A stretch of DNA of 64,000 nucleotides, from contig NZ_BAAAFC010000002.1 in the NCBI RefSeq assembly GCF_039523335.1, positions 186,001-250,000 on the forward strand, in the 5' to 3' direction. The DNA comes from Marinobacter szutsaonensis. GTDB lineage: Bacteria > Pseudomonadota > Gammaproteobacteria > Pseudomonadales > Oleiphilaceae. The notes beneath the pieces were generated by a model. The model made no database searches and had not been told where the DNA came from. It saw only the letters and a program-made list of their open reading frames with translations. Position numbers and translations under genes: made by a program. The first letter of the stretch is position 1, and each line of letters starts with the position of its first letter. Positions 17,987 to 26,938 of the stretch are shown here, piece after piece.

Positions 17987-20713
17987 ATGATGAACAAGAA
18001 GGAACTTCCCCTCCGCAGACTGCTGGAATTCCGCAATGCCTGGGTAGCCTGGCTGGTCTTCGCCGTTGGTATCGCTGTAACGATTGTCCTTTGGCAGGTG
18101 TCGATCCGTCTGGTGGAGGATCGCACCGAGGCACGGTTCCGGACCCAGTCGCTTCAGCTCAAGACCGCCATCGAGGAACGCCTGCTCAACTACGAGCAGG
18201 TTCTGGCCGGCAGTGCCGGACTCTTTGCCGTCGCCGGCGATGTCTCCCGGGAACAGTGGCGTGAATACGTCGACAAGGTCGATATCAACCGTTATTACCC
18301 CGGAATCCAGGGCATAGGTTATGTCCGGCGTATCGGGGTGCGGGGAATGGCCGATCATATTGCCTCGGTCAGGGCCGAAGGGGTGCACAATTACCTGGTG
18401 ACCCCGCTGGGTACCGGCCCCTACTACTACCCCATGGTTTACCTGGAGCCGGGCACCGAACGGAACCGGCGCGCGCTCGGCTATGACGCGTTCAGCGATC
18501 CCAGACACCGGCAAGCCATGGAACAGGCCAGAGACGAGGCTGTTCCCACGGTCACCCCCAAGGTGGTGCTGGTTCAGGAGGAGGTGGCCGAGGATCAGGC
18601 CAGCTTCCTGATGTACTATCCGGTCTATCAGGGCGGTACCATTCCCGAGAACCGTGCCGAGCGGCGCATGATGCTTGCCGGGTATGTTTTCAGCGCTTTC
18701 CGAATGAACAACCTGCTCGATGGCATTGTCGGGCTGATTGCACCTTTTCTCGATGTCAGGATCTACGACAACGGCGTCATCAGCCGGGATGCGGTGATGT
18801 ACGGCTCGAACCTGGGCTCCCTGGATAACGAGTTCAGTTTCGAGATGAGCCAGACCATCACCCATGGTGGCCGTGACTGGCTGCTCCAGACCCGTTCCAC
18901 CCCGGCTTTTGATTACCTGGCCTCCGACCCGCGGCCGCCCATCGTCCTGGGCAGCGGTGTGGTCATCAGCGTGCTGCTGTTCCTGTTCGTGCTTGTCCTG
19001 GTTCGTTCCCGCCTGATGGCCCAGATCACCGCCGGCCGTTACCGGGCCATAACCGAGGGTGCCGCGAATGTGACCCTGGTGATGGACCGTAATGGTCAGC
19101 CCCGGTATGCCAGCCCCTCCAGTCTCGACATCCTCGGGTTCGAGCCGGAGAAAGTGCCTGAACTGGCCTTCGGGGACCTGGTCCACAGTGACGACTTGCC
19201 TCAGCTTCAGCGCGGGTTTGAAGAATCGGTGAAGTCTCCGGGCAAGCAGATGCCGGTCATCCGGGCCCGCATCAGGGATGCCGGTGGCCAATGGCGGGAC
19301 ATGGAAGGCACCTATACCGCCATGTTGTCGGTGCCGGGGGTCAATGGTGTGGTGCTCAGCCTTCGCGACCTCACCCAGCTCAAGGCGGCGCAATCTGAAT
19401 TGCATCGACTGGCGTTCTACGACCCGCTCACCGGCCTGGCTAATCGCCAGCTGTTCCGGGACCGTCTCAACCATGTGGTGCGTCGATGTCGCCGCAGCGG
19501 AGACTCGGCCGCGTTGATGTTCCTGGATCTCGACGGCTTCAAGCGCATCAACGACACCCTGGGCCATGATGCCGGCGACGAGTTGCTGCGTCAGGTTGCC
19601 TATTGGCTGGAAGGGTGTGTCCGGGAGGAAGATTCGGTCGCCCGGCTGGGCGGTGACGAATTTGTGGTGCTGCTTTCCAGGATCAGTGGCCCCGATGCCG
19701 CCGGCAAGGTAGCGGATACCATTCTGCGCCGTTTGTGCCAGCGGGTCCGGCTCAATGACCACGAAGTGGGTGTGACCGTCAGTATCGGTATCACCATGAT
19801 GCCCCAGGACAGCGAGGATTCCGGCACGCTGATGAAGTACGCGGACCTGGCGATGTACCGGGCCAAGGAACTCGGCCGGAACACCTACCAGTTCTTCACG
19901 CCGGCAATGAATATCCAGGCCGCCCGGCGGCTATTGCAGCAGGAAGAGTTGGCGACCGCCCTGGATGAGGACCGCTTTGTCCTGCACTACCAACCCAAGG
20001 TGGACCTGAATACCGAGCGGGTCATCGGGGTTGAAGCTTTCCTGCGCTGGCATCATCCCGAGAAAGGTCTGGTCTCGGCCCAGCAGTTTATCGGGCTGGC
20101 TGAAGAAACCGGGCTGATCGTGCGCCTGGGCGAACAGGCACTGCGGCAGGCCTGTATCCAGGTGCAGGCCCTTGAGCGGGCCGGCTTTGAGTCCCTGAAA
20201 ATGGCAGTGAACCTCTCGGTGCGCCAGCTGACCGACAACGGATTCCTGGACATGATTCGCCAGGTGATCACCGAAACCGGTGTCTCACCGGAGCGCCTGG
20301 AGCTGGAGATGCCGGCGGAGTTGCTGAACGAGGACCCGCGCATGCTGAGGGAGTTGCTGGTCGCCCTCAACGACCTCGGTGTCTGCCTGATTCTCGACGA
20401 TTTCGGCACCGGCTCCTGCTCACTGGTGGCGCTGCAGCAGCTGCCGCTGGACGTAATCAAGATTGACCATCGCTTCATTCGCGACATTCCCTACAACGTC
20501 AGTGCCACCGATGTCGCCTCCGCCGTTATCGCGCTGGCCCGTAACCTGCACCTGACGGTGGTGGCCGAGGGCGTGGAAACGCTCCAGCAACTGAGCTTCC
20601 TGAAAACCGCCGGTTGTGCCCAGTGCCAGGGCAACCTATTCAGTTATCCGCTGGATGAGGATGCCCTGATCGGCTTCCTGATTCGCCAGTATGAGAAACC
20701 GCTGATTTCCTGA
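17987..20713 (+). CDS. Membrane CHASE-PAS-GGDEF-EAL protein, EAL domain degenerate
   Basis: This 908-residue protein probably makes or senses cyclic di-GMP in response to a periplasmic signal. ATG 17987 (MMNKKELPL) is chosen over an in-frame ATG at 17933 that lies in the promoter. A first membrane helix (about 20-40) and a CHASE-type sensor domain (about 60-300, GIQGIGYVRRI) are followed by a second helix (about 325-350), then PAS (about 360-480), GGDEF and EAL. The GGDEF motif at 555-559 is intact, with the inhibitory RxxD (REED) five residues before it. The EAL motif reads EAF (683-685), the LEITE region reads LELEMPAELL, and DDFGTGYSSL reads DDFGTGSCSL. I infer a diguanylate cyclase with a weak or non-catalytic EAL domain. 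Confidence 0.88.
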   Translation: MMNKKELPLRRLLEFRNAWVAWLVFAVGIAVTIVLWQVSIRLVEDRTEARFRTQSLQLKTAIEERLLNYEQVLAGSAGLFAVAGDVSREQWREYVDKVDINRYYPGIQGIGYVRRIGVRGMADHIASVRAEGVHNYLVTPLGTGPYYYPMVYLEPGTERNRRALGYDAFSDPRHRQAMEQARDEAVPTVTPKVVLVQEEVAEDQASFLMYYPVYQGGTIPENRAERRMMLAGYVFSAFRMNNLLDGIVGLIAPFLDVRIYDNGVISRDAVMYGSNLGSLDNEFSFEMSQTITHGGRDWLLQTRSTPAFDYLASDPRPPIVLGSGVVISVLLFLFVLVLVRSRLMAQITAGRYRAITEGAANVTLVMDRNGQPRYASPSSLDILGFEPEKVPELAFGDLVHSDDLPQLQRGFEESVKSPGKQMPVIRARIRDAGGQWRDMEGTYTAMLSVPGVNGVVLSLRDLTQLKAAQSELHRLAFYDPLTGLANRQLFRDRLNHVVRRCRRSGDSAALMFLDLDGFKRINDTLGHDAGDELLRQVAYWLEGCVREEDSVARLGGDEFVVLLSRISGPDAAGKVADTILRRLCQRVRLNDHEVGVTVSIGITMMPQDSEDSGTLMKYADLAMYRAKELGRNTYQFFTPAMNIQAARRLLQQEELATALDEDRFVLHYQPKVDLNTERVIGVEAFLRWHHPEKGLVSAQQFIGLAEETGLIVRLGEQALRQACIQVQALERAGFESLKMAVNLSVRQLTDNGFLDMIRQVITETGVSPERLELEMPAELLNEDPRMLRELLVALNDLGVCLILDDFGTGSCSLVALQQLPLDVIKIDHRFIRDIPYNVSATDVASAVIALARNLHLTVVAEGVETLQQLSFLKTAGCAQCQGNLFSYPLDEDALIGFLIRQYEKPLIS

Positions 20714-20819
20714 TCATGGCAATGGCCGGCGGTAACCGGTAAAATCACGCCGTTCCCGGATCCCGGTAGCGGCCCCTCCGGGCTCAATCCTTCGTCTTAA
20801 TTATGAGTATTCATTTTCT

Positions 20820-22622
20820 GTGACTGAACTGAGCCGAATCCGTAACTTTTCCATCATCGCCCACATCGACCACGGTAAATCCACCCTCGCTGATCGTTTC
20901 ATCCAGATCTGTGGCGGCCTGACGGACCGTGAGATGGCCGAGCAGGTCCTGGATTCCATGGACCTGGAACGGGAGCGCGGGATCACTATCAAGGCCCAGA
21001 GTGTCACGCTCAACTACAAGGCCCGGGATGGTGAGACCTACAAACTGAATTTTATCGATACCCCGGGTCACGTGGATTTCTCCTACGAGGTGTCCCGCTC
21101 CCTGTACGCCTGTGAAGGTGCGCTGCTGGTGGTGGACGCCGGGCAGGGTGTTGAAGCCCAGTCTGTGGCCAACTGTTATACCGCCATCGAGCAGGGGCTC
21201 GAGGTGGTGCCGGTCCTGAACAAAATGGACCTGCCTCAGGCCGAGCCGGACCGGGTGGCCGCCGAGATCGAGGACATTATCGGCATTGAGGCATCCGATG
21301 CCGTGCGCTGTAGCGCCAAGAGTGGCCTGGGCGTGGAGGATGTGCTGGAAGATCTGATCCGCAAGATTCCGCCGCCCAAGGGCGACCGTGGCGCGCCCCT
21401 GCAGGCGCTGATCATCGATTCCTGGTTTGATAACTATCTGGGCGTGGTTTCCCTGGTACGCGTCACCGAGGGTACTTTGCGCAAGGGCGACAAAATTGTA
21501 ATCAAGTCCACCGGCAAGGCCTGGAATGCCGACAAGGTGGGCATTTTCAATCCCAAGCCCAAGGATACCGATATCCTCGAGGCAGGTGACGTAGGTTTCG
21601 TGGTCGCCGGCATCAAGGACATCCATGGTGCGCCGGTGGGCGATACCATCGTGCACCAGAAGTTCGCGGCAGAAACCCCGATGCTGCCTGGCTTCAAGAA
21701 GGTCAAGCCACAGGTCTACGCCGGCCTGTTCCCGGTCAGCGCGGACGACTACGACGACTTCCGTGACGCCCTGGAAAAGCTGACCCTGAACGACGCCTCC
21801 CTGTTCTTCGAACCGGAGAACTCCGACGCCCTCGGTTTCGGTTTCCGCTGTGGTTTCCTGGGCATGCTGCACATGGAGATCATTCAGGAACGGCTCGAGC
21901 GCGAGTATGACCTGGATCTGATTACCACCGCGCCGACGGTAATTTATGAAGTGGTGACCAAACAGGGTGAGACCCTGTCGGTGGACAACCCCTCGAGGCT
22001 TCCGGATATTGGCTCCATCGAGGAAATGCGTGAACCCATCGTGGAGGCCAATATCCTGGTGCCGCAGGAGCACCTGGGTAACGTGATTGCCCTGTGCGAG
22101 GAGAAACGCGGCATTCAGAAGAACATGCACTTCATGTCCACCCAGGTGCAACTCACCTACGAGTTGCCCATGGCGGAAGTGGTGATGGACTTCTTTGACC
22201 GGATCAAGTCGGCCAGCCGTGGTTTTGCCTCCCTGGATTACCACTTTGTGCGCTTCCAGCCGGCGAACCTGGTACGCCTTGACGTGCTGATCAACGGCGA
22301 GCGTGTGGATGCCCTCGCGCTGATCGTTCATAAGGAGCAGGCGCACTACAAGGGCCGGCAGCTGATCGACAAGATGAAAGAGCTGATTCCCCGGCAGATG
22401 TTTGATATCGCCATCCAGGCGGCTATCGGCACCCATGTGGTGGCCCGGGTGACCGTCAAGGCTCTGCGCAAGAACGTTACCGCCAAATGTTACGGTGGTG
22501 ACGTCAGCCGTAAGAAGAAACTGCTGCAGAAGCAGAAAGAAGGTAAAAAGCGTATGAAGCAGCTGGGTAATGTCGAGGTGCCTCAGGAAGCGTTTCTTGC
22601 CGTGTTGAAAGTCGACAAATAA
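20820..22622 (+). CDS. lepA: Elongation factor 4 (LepA)
   Basis: LepA is a ribosome-associated translational GTPase related to EF-G. The start is GTG 20820. The GTPase motifs are all present: G1 [10 protein letters not shown]3 DTPGHVDF and G4 NKMDLP. EF-G-like domains II, III and V and the LepA-specific C-terminal domain follow, ending in [19 protein letters not shown]. The 600-residue length is exact for the family. lepB lies 14 bases downstream, the conserved lepA-lepB pair. Confidence 0.97.
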   Translation: MTELSRIRNFSIIAHIDHGKSTLADRFIQICGGLTDREMAEQVLDSMDLERERGITIKAQSVTLNYKARDGETYKLNFIDTPGHVDFSYEVSRSLYACEGALLVVDAGQGVEAQSVANCYTAIEQGLEVVPVLNKMDLPQAEPDRVAAEIEDIIGIEASDAVRCSAKSGLGVEDVLEDLIRKIPPPKGDRGAPLQALIIDSWFDNYLGVVSLVRVTEGTLRKGDKIVIKSTGKAWNADKVGIFNPKPKDTDILEAGDVGFVVAGIKDIHGAPVGDTIVHQKFAAETPMLPGFKKVKPQVYAGLFPVSADDYDDFRDALEKLTLNDASLFFEPENSDALGFGFRCGFLGMLHMEIIQERLEREYDLDLITTAPTVIYEVVTKQGETLSVDNPSRLPDIGSIEEMREPIVEANILVPQEHLGNVIALCEEKRGIQKNMHFMSTQVQLTYELPMAEVVMDFFDRIKSASRGFASLDYHFVRFQPANLVRLDVLINGERVDALALIVHKEQAHYKGRQLIDKMKELIPRQMFDIAIQAAIGTHVVARVTVKALRKNVTAKCYGGDVSRKKKLLQKQKEGKKRMKQLGNVEVPQEAFLAVLKVDK

Positions 22623-22636
22623 CAGAAGGCACCCGG

Positions 22637-23443
22637 ATGGATATCGATTTTCCCCTGGTTCTGGTAGTACTGACCTTTGCGACAGGTCTGATCTGGCTGG
22701 CGGACAAGCTATTCCTGCGTGAACGCCGGCTTGCGTCGGCCCGGGCCAGCAGCCCGGGCACCGGCCAGGAAGATGAAGCGGTATCCGGCGAGGAGGAACC
22801 GAAAGAGCCTTACCTGGTTGATCTGAGCCGTTCGTTCTTCCCGGTTCTGGCCATCGTCCTGATCCTGCGCTCATTCCTGGTAGAACCGTTCCAGATTCCC
22901 TCTGGCTCCATGTTGCCGACACTGGAAGTGGGTGATTTCATCCTGGTCAACAAGTACGCCTATGGAATTCGCCTGCCTGTGGCCGGTACCAAGATCCTGG
23001 AGGTCGGCGACCCCGAGCGGGGCGATGTCATGGTGTTCAAGTACCCGGAAGACGGGGCCACCAACTACATCAAGCGGGTGATCGGACTGCCGGGCGATCG
23101 CATCCGGTACCAGGACAAACAGCTGTTCATCAATGGGGACCAGGTGGATAGCCGGTTCGTTGCGCGGTTGCCACCAATGGAGTTGCGGCGCGAGGACCTC
23201 GGAGAGGTGGAACACGATATCTTCCTGACTCTCGGACGGGCCGGCAACTCCGGTGAAGGCGAGTGGGTAGTTCCCGAAGGCCATTACTTCGTGATGGGCG
23301 ATAACCGGGACAACAGCAATGACAGCCGCTACTGGGGCACGGTGCCGGACGAACTGATCGTCGGCAAGGCCTTTGCGATCTGGATGCACTGGAAATCGAT
23401 CACCAGTCTGCCATCCTTTGATCGTGTCGGTGGTATCGAATAA
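22637..23443 (+). CDS. lepB: Signal peptidase I
   Basis: It removes signal peptides from exported proteins at the outer face of the inner membrane. The 268-residue protein has an N-terminal membrane helix (FPLVLVVLTFATGLIWLA), a charged loop and a second hydrophobic segment (about 65-80). The catalytic serine is Ser91 in QIPSGSMLPTL and the general-base lysine is in NYIKRVIGLPGDR. Box E is GDNRDNSNDSRYWG. It stands between lepA and rnc, as in most gammaproteobacteria. Confidence 0.96.
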   Translation: MDIDFPLVLVVLTFATGLIWLADKLFLRERRLASARASSPGTGQEDEAVSGEEEPKEPYLVDLSRSFFPVLAIVLILRSFLVEPFQIPSGSMLPTLEVGDFILVNKYAYGIRLPVAGTKILEVGDPERGDVMVFKYPEDGATNYIKRVIGLPGDRIRYQDKQLFINGDQVDSRFVARLPPMELRREDLGEVEHDIFLTLGRAGNSGEGEWVVPEGHYFVMGDNRDNSNDSRYWGTVPDELIVGKAFAIWMHWKSITSLPSFDRVGGIE

Positions 23444-23470
23444 CGCAGACTAATCTGGAGTGCAGTTATA

Positions 23471-23860
23471 ATGAAGAAAAACAATCTCTCCACGATGGGG
23501 CGTCAGGGCGGCGCATCCGTCCTGACCATTCTGATCATGGTGCTGTTTTTCGGCAGCCTGCTGACACTGGTGGTCAAGCTGGGGCCAGTCTATATCGATG
23601 ACATCACCATTCAGGAGGCCCTGGAGAGCCTGGATGGCACGGAGGGTCTTTCGACCATGGGGCCTGCGCAGGTGCTTACCCTGATCAACAAGCGCCTGAG
23701 CGTCAACAATGTGCGTGGCTTCGATCCCAAGCATATTTCCGTGGAAAAGAATGGCGAGTTCGTCGTGATCAAGGTGGATTACGAGGTTCGCAACAACCTT
23801 TTCAGTAACGTGGATACTGTTATCCACTTCAAGCATGAGTATGAGTTGAAGGGCAAGTGA
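23471..23860 (+). CDS. DUF4845 single-pass membrane protein
   Basis: A 129-residue protein of unknown function found between lepB and rnc in many gammaproteobacteria (DUF4845). It has one hydrophobic segment (about residues 17-38, [20 protein letters not shown]) followed by LGPVYIDD, then a soluble domain of about 85 residues that would face the periplasm. The pilin-like short N-terminus and single helix suggest a signal anchor. It overlaps rnc by four bases (GTGA), which implies coupled translation. Confidence 0.85.
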   Translation: MKKNNLSTMGRQGGASVLTILIMVLFFGSLLTLVVKLGPVYIDDITIQEALESLDGTEGLSTMGPAQVLTLINKRLSVNNVRGFDPKHISVEKNGEFVVIKVDYEVRNNLFSNVDTVIHFKHEYELKGK

Positions 23861-24546
23861 GTTCACAACCGGATCTGGATCAGTTACAGCGGCGCATCGG
23901 CTATCAGTTCAAGTCTCCCGAACGGCTGCTGCTGGCGCTCACACATCGCAGCTACGGCAACCAGAACAACGAGCGACTGGAGTTCCTGGGGGACTCCATC
24001 GTCAATATGGTCATCGCCGAGTACCTGTTCCTGAACTTTGACAAGGCCAGGGAAGGGCAGCTGAGCCGGCTGCGTGCCCGCATGGTCAAGGGCGTGACCC
24101 TGGCGGAGATCGGGCGCGAGTTCGAGCTGGGGAAATACCTGCGCCTGGGATCCGGTGAACTCAAAAGCGGCGGATTCCGCCGGGAGTCCATCCTCGCCGA
24201 TGCTGTCGAATCCATCATCGGCGCCATCTATCTGGACAGCGATTTCCACACCTGTCGTTCCCAGGTGCTGCGGTGGTTCGAGCAGCGCCTGCGAAACCTG
24301 GATCTGCAGGATACCCAGAAAGATCCCAAGACCCGGCTGCAGGAGTATCTGCAGTCGCGGCAGTTCCCGCTGCCCCGCTATGACGTCATCTCAGTCGACG
24401 GCGAAGCACACAACCAGACCTTCCATGTATCCTGCGCCCTGCCATCCCTCGACCGCAAGACTACCGGCACCGGTAACAGCCGGCGTGTGGCCGAGCAGCA
24501 GGCGGCCCGTAACGCCCTGAAAGAGCTGGGTGTGGAGAATTCCTGA
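23857..24546 (+). CDS. rnc: Ribonuclease III
   Basis: RNase III cuts double-stranded RNA in rRNA processing and mRNA decay. The start GTG 23857 overlaps the previous stop. The catalytic signature [20 protein letters not shown] lies near residues 38-57. The second acidic site is in [20 protein letters not shown]. The C-terminal dsRNA-binding domain (about 155-225) begins [11 protein letters not shown]. At 229 residues it has the family length. The stop overlaps the era start by one base. Confidence 0.97.
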   Translation: MSSQPDLDQLQRRIGYQFKSPERLLLALTHRSYGNQNNERLEFLGDSIVNMVIAEYLFLNFDKAREGQLSRLRARMVKGVTLAEIGREFELGKYLRLGSGELKSGGFRRESILADAVESIIGAIYLDSDFHTCRSQVLRWFEQRLRNLDLQDTQKDPKTRLQEYLQSRQFPLPRYDVISVDGEAHNQTFHVSCALPSLDRKTTGTGNSRRVAEQQAARNALKELGVENS

Positions 24547-25463
24547 TGAATGATATTACCCGTCCCGAGAATCCCGACAGCCGTTGTGGATTCGTGGCCA
24601 TTGTCGGCCGCCCGAATGTCGGCAAGTCCACTCTGCTGAACCATATCCTGGGACAGAAGCTGAGCATTACCTCCCGCAAGCCCCAGACCACCCGACATCA
24701 GGTGCTGGGCATCAAGACCGACGGTCCGGTCCAGGCCATCTATGTGGACACCCCGGGCATGCATGAAGACGAGCCCCGGGCCCTGAACCGTTACATGAAC
24801 AAGGCGGCCTCGTCGGCCCTGATTGATGTGGATGTGGTGGTGTTCGTGGTGGACCAGTTGGCCTGGACCACCGCGGATGAAATGGTGCTGGAGAAGCTGT
24901 CCAGGGTGAAGTGCCCGGTGATCCTGGCCGTCAACAAGGTCGACAAGGTGGAAAACCGGGACGCCCTGTTGCCGCACCTGGAGATGCTGTCGAAGAAGCG
25001 GGAATTCGCGGAAATCATTCCGCTGTCGGCGCTGCGGGAAACCAACCTTGAACCCCTGGAAGAGGCGGTTGGCCGCTACCTGCCCGAGAGTGTGCACTTC
25101 TACCCGGATGACCAGATCACCGATCGCAGCGAGCGATTCATGGCAGCGGAAATTGTCCGGGAAAAGATCACCCGTCAGCTGGGTGCCGAGCTGCCCTATT
25201 CCGTGGCAGTGGAGATTGAAGAGTTCAAGCATCAGGGCAAGACCCTGCACATTTCCGCCCTGATCCTGGTGGAGCGGGAAGGCCAGAAGAAAATCATCAT
25301 CGGCGACAAGGGCGAGCGCATGCGTCGCATCGGCCAGGAAGCCCGCACCGACATGGAGCGGATGTTCGGAAGCAAGATCATGCTCCGGCTGTGGGTCAAG
25401 GTGAAGCGCGGCTGGGCGGACAGTGACCGGGCACTCAAAAGCCTGGGCATGAACGACTTCTGA
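24546..25463 (+). CDS. era: Ribosome assembly GTPase Era
   Basis: Era binds the 3' end of 16S rRNA and helps 30S subunit maturation. G1 is [12 protein letters not shown], the switch region contains TTRHQVLG, G3 is DTPGM and G4 is NKVD. The C-terminal KH domain (about 205-285) includes [18 protein letters not shown]. The length is 305 residues. The rnc-era pair overlaps by one base (TGATG), an arrangement conserved widely. Confidence 0.97.
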   Translation: MNDITRPENPDSRCGFVAIVGRPNVGKSTLLNHILGQKLSITSRKPQTTRHQVLGIKTDGPVQAIYVDTPGMHEDEPRALNRYMNKAASSALIDVDVVVFVVDQLAWTTADEMVLEKLSRVKCPVILAVNKVDKVENRDALLPHLEMLSKKREFAEIIPLSALRETNLEPLEEAVGRYLPESVHFYPDDQITDRSERFMAAEIVREKITRQLGAELPYSVAVEIEEFKHQGKTLHISALILVEREGQKKIIIGDKGERMRRIGQEARTDMERMFGSKIMLRLWVKVKRGWADSDRALKSLGMNDF

Positions 25464-25470
25464 GGCGTCT

Positions 25471-26199
25471 ATGAGGGGGCCGGAACAGCAGGAGCCCGCC
25501 TATGTCATCCACCGTCGCCCGTGGCGGGAAACCAGCCTCATGGTGGATGTCTTCACCCTGAACCGGGGCCGGATGACAGTCATCGCGCGTGGGGCGAACA
25601 GTGCCAGAAGCCCGCTGAAGGCCCAGCTTCAACCTTTCCAGCCGCTGCTGCTGGATTGGACCGGGCGCGGTGACCTCAAAACCCTGACTCAGGTTGAGGT
25701 GCGTCCCGGGCCGGAGCTCAGGCGCACCGCGTCGCTCTACAGCGGACTGTACCTGAATGAATTGCTGCAACGCATTCTGCCTGCGGCCGATCCTCATCCC
25801 ACTCTGTTTGCCGCCTACATCGATGCCATCAGCGAACTCTCTGCCACCTCCGACATAGAACCGGTGCTGCGCCGGTTCGAGCGGACCTTCGCCGGCGCCC
25901 TTGGCTACGACTTTGCCTGGGACCAAACCACCGATACCGGTGAAGCGGTCGAGGCCGGCCAGCGCTACTGCTATGATCCGGAACAGGGCATTGTCTCGAA
26001 ACCTTTTCAGGGCGTACGTTTGCAGGATTTACCGGGTGAGGTTCTGCTGGCGGTCGCCGCCGGCGACCTGGAATCCGCCGCCAGCCGCCGGATTGCCAAA
26101 CGGGTCATGCGGGTGCTGGTCGATTACCTGCTGCAGGGCCGCCCATTGAACAGTCGAAGCCTTTTCAGTCACCTTCGGGGAGAACACCATGAATCCTAG
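25471..26199 (+). CDS. recO: DNA repair protein RecO
   Basis: RecO works with RecR and RecF to load RecA on gapped DNA. The N-terminal OB-fold starts [20 protein letters not shown] and continues [16 protein letters not shown]. An all-helical C-terminal part follows. The typical zinc cysteines are absent, as in many gammaproteobacterial RecO proteins. The 242-residue length is normal. It overlaps pdxJ by 11 bases. Confidence 0.94.
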   Translation: MRGPEQQEPAYVIHRRPWRETSLMVDVFTLNRGRMTVIARGANSARSPLKAQLQPFQPLLLDWTGRGDLKTLTQVEVRPGPELRRTASLYSGLYLNELLQRILPAADPHPTLFAAYIDAISELSATSDIEPVLRRFERTFAGALGYDFAWDQTTDTGEAVEAGQRYCYDPEQGIVSKPFQGVRLQDLPGEVLLAVAAGDLESAASRRIAKRVMRVLVDYLLQGRPLNSRSLFSHLRGEHHES

Positions 26200-26929
26200 A
26201 GTATTGCTTGGCGTCAACATCGATCACGTGGCCACCCTGCGCCAGGCCCGAGGCACCCGTTACCCGGATCCGGTACAGGCGGCGATCCTTGCCGAGGAAG
26301 CGGGGGCCGACGGTATCACCATTCACCCCAGGGAAGACCGGCGCCATATCCAGGACCGCGATGTTCTGCTGCTAAGGGAAGTCCTGCAGACCAAGATGAA
26401 TCTCGAAATGGCCGTCACCGACGCCATGCTCGCGTTTGCGGAGCAGGTGCGTCCTGAGTGTGTCTGCCTGGTGCCCGAGAAGCGGGAAGAGCTGACCACC
26501 GAGGGTGGACTCGACGTTGATGGCCAGGAAACGCGGGTCGCCAAGGCGTGCGAGCGGCTGGGCCGGATCGGTGCCGAGGTTTCCCTGTTCATTGATCCGG
26601 ACCCGGTCCAGATCGATGCTGCGGTTCGCTGTGGTGCGCCGGTGGTAGAGTTGCATACCGGCGAATATGCCGAGGCAAAAACCGCCGAAGAGGAAGACAA
26701 GGCGTTTCAGATCATTGCCAATGCCGTGGCCTATGCCCGCAAGAAGGGGCTGATCGTGAACGCCGGCCACGGTCTCCACTATCACAACACCGAGCGGGTG
26801 GCCGCCATCCCCGGCATCAACGAGCTCAATATCGGCCACGCCATCATTGCCCGGGCCGTGTTCACTGGCCTGAAAGAAGCGGTAGCCGACATGAAGGCCA
26901 TTATTGACCGGGCCTGCGGCCGCGCCTGA
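26189..26929 (+). CDS. pdxJ: Pyridoxine 5'-phosphate synthase
   Basis: PdxJ condenses 3-amino-2-oxopropyl phosphate with deoxyxylulose 5-phosphate to form pyridoxine 5'-phosphate. GGGGAGAA precedes ATG 26189. The TIM-barrel motifs are [21 protein letters not shown] at the N-terminus, [39 protein letters not shown] and [10 protein letters not shown]. The 246-residue length fits. It is the last gene of the lepA-to-pdxJ run and converges on gacS with only nine bases between the stops. Confidence 0.97.
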   Translation: MNPRVLLGVNIDHVATLRQARGTRYPDPVQAAILAEEAGADGITIHPREDRRHIQDRDVLLLREVLQTKMNLEMAVTDAMLAFAEQVRPECVCLVPEKREELTTEGGLDVDGQETRVAKACERLGRIGAEVSLFIDPDPVQIDAAVRCGAPVVELHTGEYAEAKTAEEEDKAFQIIANAVAYARKKGLIVNAGHGLHYHNTERVAAIPGINELNIGHAIIARAVFTGLKEAVADMKAIIDRACGRA

Positions 26930-26938
26930 CGCCGGGAT

